The notes under the pieces are model-generated. The model was not told the origin of the DNA. It saw only the letters and a list, made by a program, of their open reading frames with translations, and ran no database searches. Position numbers and translations under genes: made by a program. 64,000 bases of DNA from Caprella mutica (Eukaryota; Arthropoda; Malacostraca; Amphipoda; Caprellidae), in assembly GCA_947561585.1 (NCBI GenBank), contig CANNZV010000327.1, forward strand, positions 248,001 to 312,000, read 5' to 3'. Below, one piece after another: positions 12,884 through 24,252 of the stretch. The number at the start of each line of letters is the position of its first letter. Within the stretch, counting starts at the first letter, position 1.

Positions 12884-13161
12884 CACTTGAATACAAGTCT
12901 CTCTTATAAATAATATATTTATTTTTAACCTAGTCCATGTTCTCCAATTTAAATGTTGAGAATTCAATATTTACTGTATGCTTTCCTGTTGTTGGATTTA
13001 ACCAACATGTGATTATTTTCAGATGGCAGGAGACTAACATTGCAGACTATAGAAAACCAATGGAGGAGAATTTGCATCGGCAAAAAATACACCAGAAAAA
13101 TATTGGTCTAACAAACAGAGCTAGAATTGCACTATGAACTTGTGTGACTTTGCAGTTAACC

Positions 13162-14158
13162 TCTATTGTTATTGTGATCACCTTTAGTTACTACCTATTG
13201 TTATTGTGATCACCTTTAGTTACTACCTATTGTTATTGTGATCATATTTAGTGACCTCCTATTGTTATTGTTATCACATTCAGTCATTACCTATTGTTAT
13301 TAAGATCACATTTAGTCACTACATATTGTTATTGTGATCACATTCAGTCACTACCTATTGTTATTGTGATCACATTCAGTCACTACCTATGTGTTATTGT
13401 GATCACATTTAGTCACTACCTATTGTTATTGTGATCACATTTAGTCACTACCTATTGTCCTTGTGATCACATTTAGTCACTACATATTGTTATTGTGACC
13501 ACATGTAGTCACTACCTATTGTTATTGTAATCACATTTAGTCACTACCTATTGTTATTGTGATCACATTCAGCCACTACCTATTGTTATTGTTATCACAT
13601 TCAGTCACTAACTATTGTTATTGTGATCACATTCACTCACTACCTATTGTTATTGTGATCACATTCAGTCACTACCTATTGTTATTGTGATCACATTTAG
13701 TCACTACATATTGTTATTGTGATCACATTCAGTCACTTCCTATTGTTATTGTGATCACATTCAGTCACTACCTATTGTTATTGTGATCACATTCAGTCAC
13801 TACCTATTGTTATTGTGATCACATTTAGTCTCTACCTATTGTTATTGTGATCACACCCAGTCACTACCTATTGTTATTGTGATCACATTCAGTCACTACC
13901 TATAGTTATTGTGATGACATTCAGTCACTACCTATTGTTATTGTGATCACATTCAGTCACTACCTATTGTTATTGTGATCACATTTAGTCACTACCTAAC
14001 GTTATTGTGATCACATTCAGTCACTACCTATTGTTATTGTGATCACATTTAGTCACTACCTATTGTTATTGTGATCACATTCAGTCACTACCTATTGTTA
14101 TTGTGATCATATTCAGTCATTACCTATAGTTATTGTGATCACATTCAGTCACTACTGA
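13162..14158. repeat. 32-bp minisatellite, about 31 copies, each with a TGTGATCACA palindrome
   Basis: The unit joins CAGTCACTACCTATTGTTAT and TGTGATCACATT. The 10-bp perfect palindrome TGTGATCACA is kept in most copies, while other positions (CATTCAG/CATTTAG, CCTATT/CATATT) vary. No array spacer structure, so this is not a CRISPR. Confidence 0.95.
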
Positions 14159-15847
14159 ATGTTATTGTCACTTCAACTGAGAATATAACCCTGCTTTTGT
14201 GAACAATATCATTTGCTGTTAAATACCATTATATGATTTAATAGTAATTATAATATAAGGTAGTGTAAGATTATTCAATATTCATATGCGTATTAATTAC
14301 CTCAGTAAAATTAATCAGTGTTAACCCATCAAAAAAAACATATATATTTACTTTTAGCAAACCTCTATTTGTTATTATAATCGGAAATAATAATATAGAC
14401 ATTAGACATGTATCTGTATGTATTTCTTCTCAATTGAATATACTTTTTATCAATATCTTATGCGTGTAAACTCTATAAAAGTGTCTCTGAATAAATGAAA
14501 AATTAACGATTATTTTACTGACAAAATGGTAACTTAATATTTATGAAACAACATAAGTAAAGATAATCTGCAGATTAATTGAACACTTCGGTTGGATTCA
14601 TCATCTACATTAATCCATGTTATTTAAATATTAATGCAGTAAGATGCACTGTAGAGTTTTATCTCCCTCCCGAGATAAGCTGACTTACTATTCTAACAAG
14701 GGAAAGATAACATTATCTCTCTGGTTCGGTCGCCTGGTTATTCATTGGAGAGTTTTGGAGATGTGATTTGATTTATAATTTGAATTGAGAGAAGTTAGTT
14801 CAGTGAGACGTGAGGAAGAGTGATGAGAATTGGTGAATGATGAGAATGATTAATATAAATAATTTGATTAGTTTGGGAATGAAACGGTAAACACTTTCGA
14901 TTATAAAAAAAGAAATAAATATATTATTTTTCAGCATTTATTTTCAGATAGTAGTCATGCAGGTATCTTGGATAGAAGTTAATAAAGATAATAATAAACA
15001 AGATTTATTAGTATTATAGGATTGAAATTTGGAACTATTCGATATCTCGGAACAAATCACTAGAATGATATTTTATATAGAGGTCATCTATTTACGATAA
15101 ATAACTAATTCTTTTATAACAACAAATAATTGTTTTATTGTATAATATTAATTTTCGAAGGAATCAATTTTTTCCAAAAAAAACATTTTTTCAGAAAAAA
15201 AAATATATATATATTTGGAAAAAAAATCTAAAATTCAAAAATCAACTTCCAACTTTTTGTAGAGAATCGAATTGCAATTCGAATGCAAAAGACCTCAAAG
15301 CCGTAGTTTCAAAATTGTCTGAGTTCTATATTTAAAAAAATACGATACGAAGTTCATTCGAATTTCGAATAACTCATTTTCTATGAGTCCAATCTAAAAA
15401 ATGTCACGAACAAAAATGTCTTATAATTCAATTTTATATGTAGATACAAAGTTTCATAAACTTTTTTCATACGAAATTTCCCATGAAGATTTTGACACCA
15501 TTAACTATATATTACTGAAATAAAAAAATCGATAAAATTCTCAGATTTTTCATGTACAGTCCCCTTAAAACTTATATATACCTTTGCCACTCGTCAAATA
15601 AATTAGTAATAACTACTCAATAAAGGCATGTAATAATAATACCTACACACATAGACATAGCTAAGTGTGTAATACTAATACCCACACCTATTTTATTACT
15701 CTCTTATTAATGCAAAGGCTGTAAAGAGTTTATAGGTGTAATATATACGATATTTTACAGCGTATCTTTTTAATGTTCTCACCGATACAGTCAGTCACTT
15801 TAATAACCTTTAGTCACGGACTGTACTGTGAATGAATGAAGAAACAA
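14159..15847. other. Unannotated AT-rich stretch
   Basis: Very AT-rich with A and T runs (15,165-15,240). No supported gene. A trinucleotide-poor sequence around 15,340-15,560 has the look of old transposon, but I see no ends. Confidence 0.5.
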
Positions 15848-15931
15848 TGAGAAGAAATTATGGTGGGGCTTTGGAAGATTAAGGTGGGTTCCTTTTGAAT
15901 CTTATTTGGCCCCACCGTAACTTTCCCTCTG
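15848..15931. mobile_element. GGTGGGGC-family hairpin MITE, copy 4
   Basis: The best-preserved copy. The left arm AATTATGGTGGGGCTTTGGA and the right arm, which reads TTTGGCCCCACCGTAACTTT on the plus strand, pair around a centre near 15,893. About 84 bp, no coding capacity. Confidence 0.7.
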
Positions 15932-16683
15932 TACAAATTCCCTTTCTGTGAAGATGAAACATCTGTTTTTACAGATATTATAACCGTTTAAAAATGAGAA
16001 AACTTTTGCAAAATCAAATAGGCCCAATTGTTGGTGCCCATATTGTAGAAATAAATTCATGTTACAGCTCAATGGACACCAATACTGTTATGCTGAAACA
16101 TTTTAAATACATACATAACCCAGTTAAACGCCTACAAAACCAATTTGAACATGGTCTTGGATTTTGTGTTAAGTAGGTTCGTATACTTTATACGTATACT
16201 ACTATTTCTTCATTTTCCTCTTACATACATAATGCAACGGCTGGTGTTTGTGTCGCCTTTAGTCACATTCCTTGGTGAGTTGCTGCATTCACGGAGTAGA
16301 TTCTCTGCATTCATCATCACTGGTAGATTATTTTTCTTGGAGCCATTTTCCTTTCTGACTGTTATTTTTCCATTCCCTTGTATTTAAACTTCTATTGACG
16401 TCGGCATTTTGCTCTTGGATCCAAAGCCGACGTTGAACCATCTACTAAATTGATTTTCCTTCCTGAAAATCAGAGTATTTAATTTATTTTGTTTTGTTTT
16501 AGTTTCAATGAGCCGCTTTTGTAAGCAAACCTAAATTAGTAATTTTTATTTTTTCTAAGTTGGATGCCCAAGAAGCATTAATCTTATTAGGGCCTAATAC
16601 CCATTCAAAAAATTGTAAAAGAACAAACAGTTCCCGCCTGTTAGGTCCAAATGTAAGGGATTATTTTTCTAAATAAATAAATA

Positions 16684-16800
16684 CCAGTTGAACTCATACA
16701 GAACTCAGTAGAACACATAAAAAAAACAGTTGAACGTCTACAGAGCCAAGTTGAAAAGCTACAGAACCCAGTCGAAAATCTACAAAACCCAGTTGAATAC
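16684..16800. repeat. Degenerate 24-bp repeat encoding an N-P-V-E-x-L-Q-type octapeptide
   Basis: About five units of the form CAGTTGAANNNCTACARAAC. One plus frame reads P-V-E-L-I-Q-N-S, then V-E-R-L-Q-S-Q and V-E-N-L-Q-N-P. It is closed upstream by a stop and lacks a start, so I treat it as a decayed minisatellite. A single related unit lies at 16,118-16,150. Confidence 0.6.
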
Positions 16801-17258
16801 TATTCGTTAGGAACTTTACTAATCTTGATTACACGAAAGAGCTACAAAGGGTTTTTGTTTTGGTCCTTTTCGATATGACAATTCAAATTTGGAAATTTCA
16901 TATAATATGTGTTGATGTTGTTGGTATATAAAAAACAACTTGAATCAGATACAACAACTGAGTCGAAATACTTCATCATGATTCAGATAATATATCTCGA
17001 TAGAAATACGCCTCTCTCTCTCTCTCCATACCCTCTACTACCTGCCTGAGCAATTAGAGACATTTTTCTGTAAGGTGGAATGTCGGATAATTGCTTGCTT
17101 CGGACGATTGAATTCCCAAAATGATGTGAAGTGGAGACCGAAAACCTTGACTGAAAATAACTAATAGGACTAAGTTCTGATTGTAATATTATACTATCTC
17201 ATCCAATAATGTTCAATGGGATACATTGTCCTATTATTTGAACATTGGCCTACGTTTA

Positions 17259-17531
17259 CAACATTGTCACATTGTTACACCATTGTCCCATTGTTACAAC
17301 AATTTTCCAAAGTTACAACATTGTCACATTGTTACAACATTGTCACATTGTTACAACATTGTCACATTGTTACAACATTGTCACATTCTTACAACATTGT
17401 CACATTGTTACAACATTGTCACATTGTTACAACATTGTCACATTGTTACAACATTGTCACATTGTTACAACATTGTCACATTGTTACAACATTGTCACAT
17501 TGTTACAACATTGTCACATTGTTACAACATT
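17259..17531. repeat. 19-bp minisatellite, about 14 copies
   Basis: Unit ACATTGTCACATTGTTACA, nearly perfect through the array. Because 19 is not a multiple of three and the unit lacks stops, all three plus frames stay open, giving three overlapping 100-120 codon frames that are not genes. Confidence 0.95.
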
Positions 17532-17639
17532 TTACTACCTGGAATTACTTGACTGATTTGAGCATTATATTATCATAATCTATGAAGAATACATTTTTAC
17601 CTTAGCAGAATGCGGGAAGGTCATATTTTCATCGGAATT

Positions 17640-17664
17640 TATTCATTTATTTATTTATTTATTT
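17640..17664. repeat. (ATTT)n microsatellite
   Basis: Six tandem TTTA/ATTT units. Confidence 0.85.
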
Positions 17665-17682
17665 ATCATCTTGATATTCGCT

Positions 17683-18150
17683 TAACTGAGAAAATGTTCA
17701 ACCAAATTGCCTGAAATTTAGTGAAACGATTGGTCCATGTCCATTGACCTGCTGCTAGTCTTTTGGGAGTGACACGGTCGAAGGTCAAGGTCACAGTTAA
17801 TTATAACTCAAAAAGTATCGATCCATATTGTATGAAACTTGGTGGAACGATTGCTCAATATGCAGGAACCATTTCGATAGATTTTGGGAATGATCAGGTC
17901 AAAGGTTAAATATCAAGGTCAAGGCCATTTGTAACTCAAAAAGTATTCAACCAAATTGTCTGAAATTTGATGCTACAATTGGTCAATGGCCAAGAACCAT
18001 CTGGTAGAATTTTGGAAATTATCTGGTTAAAGGTCAAGGTCAAGAACATTTATAATTCAAAAAGTATTGTACTATATTGCATGAAACTTGGTGGGACGAT
18101 TGGTTTTCATCCAGTTAGCAGTTTCCTTAATTTTGGGAGAGAACGGGTCA
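17683..18150. repeat. About 120-bp satellite, four diverged copies, each with AAGGTCA boxes
   Basis: Units begin near AACTCAAAAAGTAT, continue CCAAATTGCMTGAAAYTTGG and AACGATTGGTCA, and end GGTCAAAGGTCAAGGTCA. Copies are 122-128 bp and diverged by substitutions and short indels. TCAAGGTCA matches the known binding consensus of FTZ-F1/SF-1 orphan nuclear receptors; any function here is untested. The unit type resembles an interspersed tandem repeat common in invertebrates, from memory only. Confidence 0.85.
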
Positions 18151-18663
18151 AATTGGAGGAAAAGGTATGCGCTCTACCGAGTGCACATAATCTAGTTTTA
18201 TTATAATTTAATAGATATATGTTTAAATTTCATATTAGATCATTTTTCCCTTTTATTGATTTTTTTTTAATGAAAATTATAACATAATATTACTAATCAT
18301 TTTAACTAATTTTTTTTTCTTCTTCACTTGAAATATACTGTCAGTTTATTTTCAATGTGTTAAATAATTAACACGTTCCACTCCAACAATTTATGCTCTC
18401 ATTCTCACTAATGAAGTTCTTCCCAATTACCGAATTTCAGAATATTCCTGAAATTCCTGAGTGGCCGAAAACATCGAGATGAAAAATTCAAACCGATATT
18501 CCAATTGGAATCCATTGTTTCGTCCTTCGATAAAAAAGATTTCATCGGGAGTGCAATTGGACTGGAATCTTTCTAGAAATGGGTTACAATTGTCAGATTG
18601 TGCTCTGTGATCTTAATTTGCTATTTAAATGCCTAAATATACCTTCAAACTACATAAAATATA

Positions 18664-18942
18664 TAATATAACTTCCCCTAACCTGCTATCTAACTAGGTC
18701 TTAAACCTACAATCTAACTGACTATAATATTTCATCTAACTGCCGTAAAAATGTCATCTAACTACCTCAAATCTACCATCTAACTGTCTTAAATCTAAAA
18801 ACAAACTGCCTAATATATGCAATATAACTGACTAAAATCTAGCATCTAACTGCTATAAAAACCTACCAAGAAAATGCCTATATTATGTATCTAAATGTCT
18901 AAGATCTCCCAACAAATTGCCTGAAATCCGTCATCTAAATGT
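18664..18942. repeat. Degenerate about 28-bp repeat (ATCTAACTG)
   Basis: About ten units of the form CATCTAACTGCCTAAAATCT, strongly diverged. The array stops at the TTAA of the next piggyBac-like MITE. Confidence 0.75.
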
Positions 18943-18946
18943 TTAA

Positions 18947-19341
18947 CCCTGATGAATTTGACCTTAAAAACTAATTTGTAACAAATTTCAAGTGAAAATA
19001 TTGGATATATAAGGAGAAATAAATGCATAGGTAGAAAAGACCTTGGCAATAATGAGAGCAGAACTGTGATTGGGTGGAATGTTTCCCAATCATAGCCCGT
19101 GTATGTGTCAGTTTTCTTCGAAAACATGGACCGTAGTGTGTTGAGGGGTACCTACATGAAATTCTACGTTGCCACATGTCACCACATTACAATTATTTTC
19201 CTGATATAAATGAAAAAATATATTTGGTATTATGTAGGATAAAAGTCTTGAAAGGCCGACAAATTTAAAGGAAAAAAATGAAAGAAATGTGGTAATTTGA
19301 AAAGGATGTGCTTAAAAAACACACGTCAAACTCATTAGAAT
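18947..19341. mobile_element. piggyBac-like MITE, family 1, copy 2
   Basis: The left end is TTAA (18,943-18,946) followed by CCCTGATGAATTTGACC. The right end ACACGTCAAACTCATTAGAA has lost the terminal GGG-TTAA by substitution. The interior shares GAACTGTGATTGGGTGGAAT and a GTTGCCACATGTCACCAC block with the copies at 1080 and 25,653. 395 bp, no transposase. Confidence 0.75.
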
Positions 19342-21170
19342 TACGATCAGTTATCTAACGGTTAATAAAATGCACCCTATCTGCCTATTCTTATAATCAA
19401 TCGAAATATCTTCCCACTGCAACATCTGCAAACTGGTTCTAGGCCTCATCTGGAGAGTAGGGTTGTGCAGACACCACATGTGACACACTAGGGTGAAGTT
19501 ATTTGAACAGTAGTGGGATGGGAGAAGATTTGGAGGGTTATTGTATTTGTATAAAGGGTGAGTAGATCTCTCCAGTGAGAGATTGAAAATGTAACTCCTA
19601 GATTATTGGGGATTAACATTTATTAACATTAAAACCTTTAACTGAATGAAGATGTTCTTATATATGCTGATTTTTCAATTCGTATCATTATATAATCCAG
19701 AATAATCTATGTTACTACATGCAAACTAATATACATAGCATAATTGGTAATCGTTAATTGCAATGAAAAAAATAAAAATAAATATTTCATTCCCTGATTT
19801 CATAATTTTGTTTGGTATTAATAAATTAGGTATAAACTAATTTATAATATACAATAGTTATACCTCTTTTTAATTTTATAGAACTTCTCTAATAAAAATA
19901 AGAATTTGACGGAAAAGGGTAACAAGATCAAATTACTGAATTTCTGAAAAACAATACATTAAATGTTGATTGTAAATTATATTATCTTTGAATATAATCA
20001 ATGTTTGACTATCTATTTAGTAGATTAATAAAATATTTCTTAAACACTATAATTTGAAGAGGTCGTTTCAGGAGCTGCATGACCCCTAAAACGGAAATTC
20101 TTTGTCCTTAGTAGTGGCTGTCCGTTTAAAAAACGTCCGCTTAGAGCTCTACCTGTATCGTAATTTAAATAGGGTAAATTTCCAGTTATCAAGATTCCTT
20201 AATTTGGGCATAAAATGAAAAAAATACAACTTATATTTCAATTGTTATCCATGATACCTGAAAGTAAAATGGATACTAATTCATGATCGAAGCGTGAAAC
20301 CGTCTGACAATTGGATCTAAATCTACATAAATTGATTTCAAAATTAATGATATAAATGTTTCTTCTTTTATTTTTCAGCATAGGTACTGAATCTGTCAGA
20401 AGCACTCCATTGCTCCCCTTCCTTCTTTTCTCTTCACAGTTGGAAGAAATCGAAGTTACGCCATTTAGAGATTATTTGGGCTCTCTGAACTTCAAAGTTA
20501 ATTCCTACAGTTCCTCAGTGAATGTTCAAAAGAACTAAGTCAAATAATTAGTAAGTAATACTATATATACTTATATAGAGTGTGAGAACGATAGAATTAG
20601 TGAATGAGAGCGAGAAATTAGTTATGGATTAAACACAATATTTTTATTATATTGTTTTTGATTCATAATGCACACGTATTTTTGTTACAATTTATCATGG
20701 GTAGCATTTATCATGGATACAGAATTACAGATTGCCTAATTAATAATTCAATTATACTATGTGGATAAACTGATATTAATAAAATCACAAATTGTATCTG
20801 CTGTGATGGTGACCTCTTATAAAATATTTTACGTTCACGTACACACCATTGCAGTTGTTGTTATCATTGTTTTTATAGTTGTGTCAATTGTTGTTATCAT
20901 TGTTTCTATTGTTTTTCAGTGAGTGGAGTACTTGTGTTTGTGTGTTTTGTAGACAAACATTGTTGTAGAATGGTTGTCCAATACATATCTGCATTCTGAA
21001 GTAGCTTTCTAGTACCTGGGAGAGCAGTAAATAGAAAATATCGGAGTGAATGTTTAGGAATAAGCTGAGGAAGTAGAACTATACGGCCATGTTAGTTGAT
21101 GGAGTTAGAGGCTATTCTAGAGTGAAGGAATAGTATTCTCGATATTAAATAGATTGAATAGATTTTAAGA
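19342..21170. other. Unannotated stretch with possible transposon ends
   Basis: No supported gene. At 20,085-20,156 the text GTCCGCTTAGAGCTCTACCT resembles, in reverse, the CAGTAGAACCTC-type ends of pogo-like elements, but no partner end was found. At about 20,171 GGGTAAATTTCCAGTTATC resembles the hairpin family seen at 21,174 and 43,644. A 60-codon frame at 20,356 follows a pyrimidine tract and AG but has no partner exon. Confidence 0.4.
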
Positions 21171-21173
21171 GCT

Positions 21174-21250
21174 AGGGTAAGTTCCGAGTTATCGTACAGT
21201 TCCACATCTTCGATTATATATGAAAATTATATTTAAATATTTTTATATGA
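21174..21250. mobile_element. Fragment of the GGGTAAGTTCC hairpin MITE family
   Basis: AGGGTAAGTTCCGAGTTATC, then GTACAGTTCCACATCTTCGA, matching the arm of the complete copies at 21,810 and 43,644. No opposite arm is obvious nearby, so it is a partial copy. Confidence 0.5.
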
Positions 21251-21538
21251 ATATTCTTTCAATCGTGTTTACCACTAAAAACAAAGAAGGCAAAATAAAA
21301 TATAATAAATATCATCTATTATTTTTTTACATTGCTGAAAATGTGAAGCCATCCAATAATTAGGAGCAAAACTTTTTGTATTTGAATGTCTTTTCTAGAC
21401 TTTAGTGAACTTTAGTAAGTTTTTTTAGCCGCAAGACATAGGAAGTGACGCGAAATCCCTGGAGTGAAATCAACTCCGCGTACACACTCTACTTTCTCTC
21501 ACTAATTACTCTACTTTATTTCAATTGTCTAACTAAAA

Positions 21539-21752
21539 CATTCACTGTACACCACATCAAATGCAGTTGAGTAACATTCACTCCACATTAAATGCATTGG
21601 AGTAACATTCACTCCACATTAAATGCAGTGGAGTAACATTCACTCACATTAAATGCAGTAGAGTAACATTCACTCCACATTAAATGCAGTGGAGTAACAT
21701 TCACTCCACATTAAATGCAGTGGAGTAACATTCACTCACATTAAATGCAGTT
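21539..21752. repeat. 31-bp minisatellite, about 7 copies
   Basis: Unit AACATTCACTCCACATTAAA then TGCAGTGGAGT. CACTCCAC and GTGGAGTAA give each unit an internal inverted repeat. A 29-bp variant lacks CC. Confidence 0.9.
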
Positions 21753-21809
21753 TGAGAGCTTGAACCAAACATGTGGATAATAGATATTTAAACTTTTTAC
21801 ATACTATAT

Positions 21810-21946
21810 AGTTAGTTCCTAGTTATTGGACCTTCCACATTTTCGATCATATATAGTGATAAATAATACCAAAATGGAATAATAATTATTATATAATATT
21901 TTCTTAAATAATCGAAAATATAAAATCGTCCACTCGGAACCCTAAC
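21810..21946. mobile_element. GGGTAAGTTCC-family hairpin MITE, complete copy
   Basis: Left arm AGTTAGTTCCTAGTTATTGG then ACCTTCCACATTTTCGAT. The right arm on the other strand reads TTAGGGTTCCGAGTGGACGA then TTTTATATTTTCGAT. About 137 bp with arms of about 45 bp. No coding capacity. Confidence 0.6.
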
Positions 21947-21969
21947 CTATCTAACATCGGTATTCAACT

Positions 21970-22035
21970 ATCTACAGTATCCCTAAAGTATCCACAGAGT
22001 ATCCCCAAAGTATCCACAGGGCATCCCCAGTAGCT
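21970..22035. repeat. 17-18-bp repeat (GTATCCCCAAAGTATCCACAG)
   Basis: Four short units based on AGTATCCMCARAG, decaying on both sides. Confidence 0.7.
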
Positions 22036-22167
22036 CAAGTTACGAGGTACACGTACCTCTAAAGTCATATACTGTGAAGTTTGTTAGAAGTTCTGACGTG
22101 ACTTTAATAACTAACCTGTCTTTGATTCCTATAACTTCTATGGAGTGAATTCCGATAAACGGGAATG

Positions 22168-23421
22168 GAATGTAAAGAGAGGCACATTCTACGTGATATT
22201 GTCAAACAATGTGGGTAATGTAAAGTGAGGCACATTCTACGTGATATTTTCAAACAATGTGGGTAATGTAAAGTGAGGCACATTCTACGTGATATTGTCA
22301 AACAATGTGGGTAATGTAAAGTGAGGCACATTCTGAGTGATATTGTCAAACAATGTGGGTAATGTAAAGTGAGGCACATTCTACGTGATATTGTCAAACA
22401 ATGTGGGTAATGTAAAGTGAGGCACATTCTACGTGATATTGTCAAACAATGTGGGTAATGTAAAGTGAGGCACATTCTACGTGATATTGTCAAACAATGT
22501 GGGTAATGTAAAGTGAGGCACATTCTACGTGATATTGTCAAACAATGTGGGTAATGTAAAGTGAGGCACATTCTAAGTGATATTGTCAAACAATGTGGGT
22601 AATGTAAAGTGAGGTACATTCTACGTGATATTGTCAAACAATGTGGGTAATGTAAAGTGATGCATATTCTACGTGATATCGTCAAACAATGTGGGTAATG
22701 TAAAGTGAGGCACATTCTACGTGATATTGTCAAACAATGTGGGTAATGTAAAGTGAGGCACATTCTACGTGATATTGTCAAACAATGTGGGTAATGTAAA
22801 GTGAGGCACATTCTACGTGATATTGTCAAACAATGTGGGAAATGTAAAGTGAGGCATATTCTACGTGATATTGTCAAACAATGTGGGTAATGTAAAGTGA
22901 GGCACATTCTACGTGATATTGTCAAACAATGTGGGTAATGTAAAGTGAGGCACATTCTACGTGATATTGTCAAACAATGTGGGTAATGTAAAGTGAGGCA
23001 CATTCTACGTGATATTGTCAAACAATGTGGGTAATGTAAAGTGAGGCACATTCTACGTGATATTGTCAAACAATGTGGGTAATGTACAGTAAGGCATATT
23101 CTACGTGATATTGTCAAACAATGTGGGTAATGTAAAGTGAGGCACATTCTACGTGATATTGTCAAACAATGTGGGTAATGTAAAGTGAGGCACATTCTAC
23201 GTGATATTGTCAAACAATGTGGGTAATGTAAAGTGAGGCACATTCTACGTGATATTGTCAAACAATGTGGGTAATGTAAAGTGAGGCATATTCTACGTGA
23301 TATTGTCAAACAATGTGGGTAATGTAAAGTGAGGCACATTCTACGTGATATTGTAAAACAATGTGGGTAATGTAAAGTGAGGCACATTCTACGTGATATT
23401 GTCAAACAATGTGGGTAATGT
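22168..23421. repeat. 48-bp minisatellite, 26 copies
   Basis: Unit GTAATGTAAAGTGAGGCACA, TTCTACGTGATATTGTCAAA, CAATGTGG. Copies differ by scattered single substitutions with almost no indels. As 48 is a multiple of three and the minus frame has no stop, it gives a 433-codon frame of 16-residue repeats. I read this as a by-product: the frame has no plausible promoter or splice context, and substitutions show no obvious avoidance of amino-acid change. Confidence 0.95.
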
Positions 23422-23674
23422 CCCTATAAAAAATTATAAAGCAACATCTGGATATTGTCATGGAACATATTATTATAACAAACATCTTCATTGCTAATTT
23501 TAATTCTTATTTGCTAAATAGTCATATTCTCTTTTCCCTAAAGGTTATTCTCCGATGGTGTCCGTTACGCCGTAAGTCAGAACTACACAATCGCTATTTG
23601 GATCCCGCGACTGCAGTCATTTGTTTTAATGAAGATTGAAGTGCGTAATATGAAATTTTTTGAGGCGACGCTAA

Positions 23675-24252
23675 ACGAGATGACTTGGTAGTACAAATGG
23701 CGCTATTTGAGGTAAATTAACTCACTGTGTGAAGGCAGTGACGAAACTGAAAGAGATGAGTTGGTAGTACAAATGGCGCTATTTAAGGTAATTTAACTCA
23801 CTGTGTAAAGGCAGTGACGAAACTGAAAGAGATGAGTTGGTAGTAAAAATGGCGCTATTTGAGGTAATTTGACTCACTGTGTGAAGGCAGTGACGAAACT
23901 GAAAGAGATGAGTTGGTAGTAAAAATGGCGCTATTTGAGGTAATTTGACTCACTGTGTGAAGGCAGTGACGAAACTGAAAGAGATGAGTTGGTAGTAAAA
24001 ATGGCGCTATTTGAGGTAATTTGACTCACTGTGTGAAGGCAGTGACGAAACTGAAAGAGATGAGTTGGTAGTACAAATGGCGCTATTTGAGGTAATTTGA
24101 CTCACTGTGTGAAGGCAGTGACGAAACTGAAAGAGATGAGTTGGTAGTACAAATGACGCTATTTGAGGTAATTTAACTCACTGTGTGAAGGCAGCGACGA
24201 AACTGAAAGAGATGAGTTGTTAGTACAAATGGCGCTATTTGAGGTAATTTGA
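23675..24252. repeat. 76-bp minisatellite, about 7.5 copies
   Basis: Unit includes GAGATGAGTTGGTAGTACAA, ATGGCGCTATTTGAGGTAAT, TTGACTCACTGTGTGAAGGC and AGTGACGAAACTGAAA. Very low divergence, so the expansion looks recent. Confidence 0.95.

Noticed and set aside
12937..13137. Possible exon after TTATTTTCAG at 13,021
   Set aside because: An acceptor-like tract and about 38 open codons only; no donor or partner exon is identifiable.
3416..14158. CRISPR-like regular repeats
   Set aside because: The units are contiguous, with no unique spacers, and the DNA is eukaryotic. They are minisatellites.
17216..17578. Three overlapping frames of 103-120 codons
   Set aside because: 19-bp repeat without stop codons keeps all three frames open.
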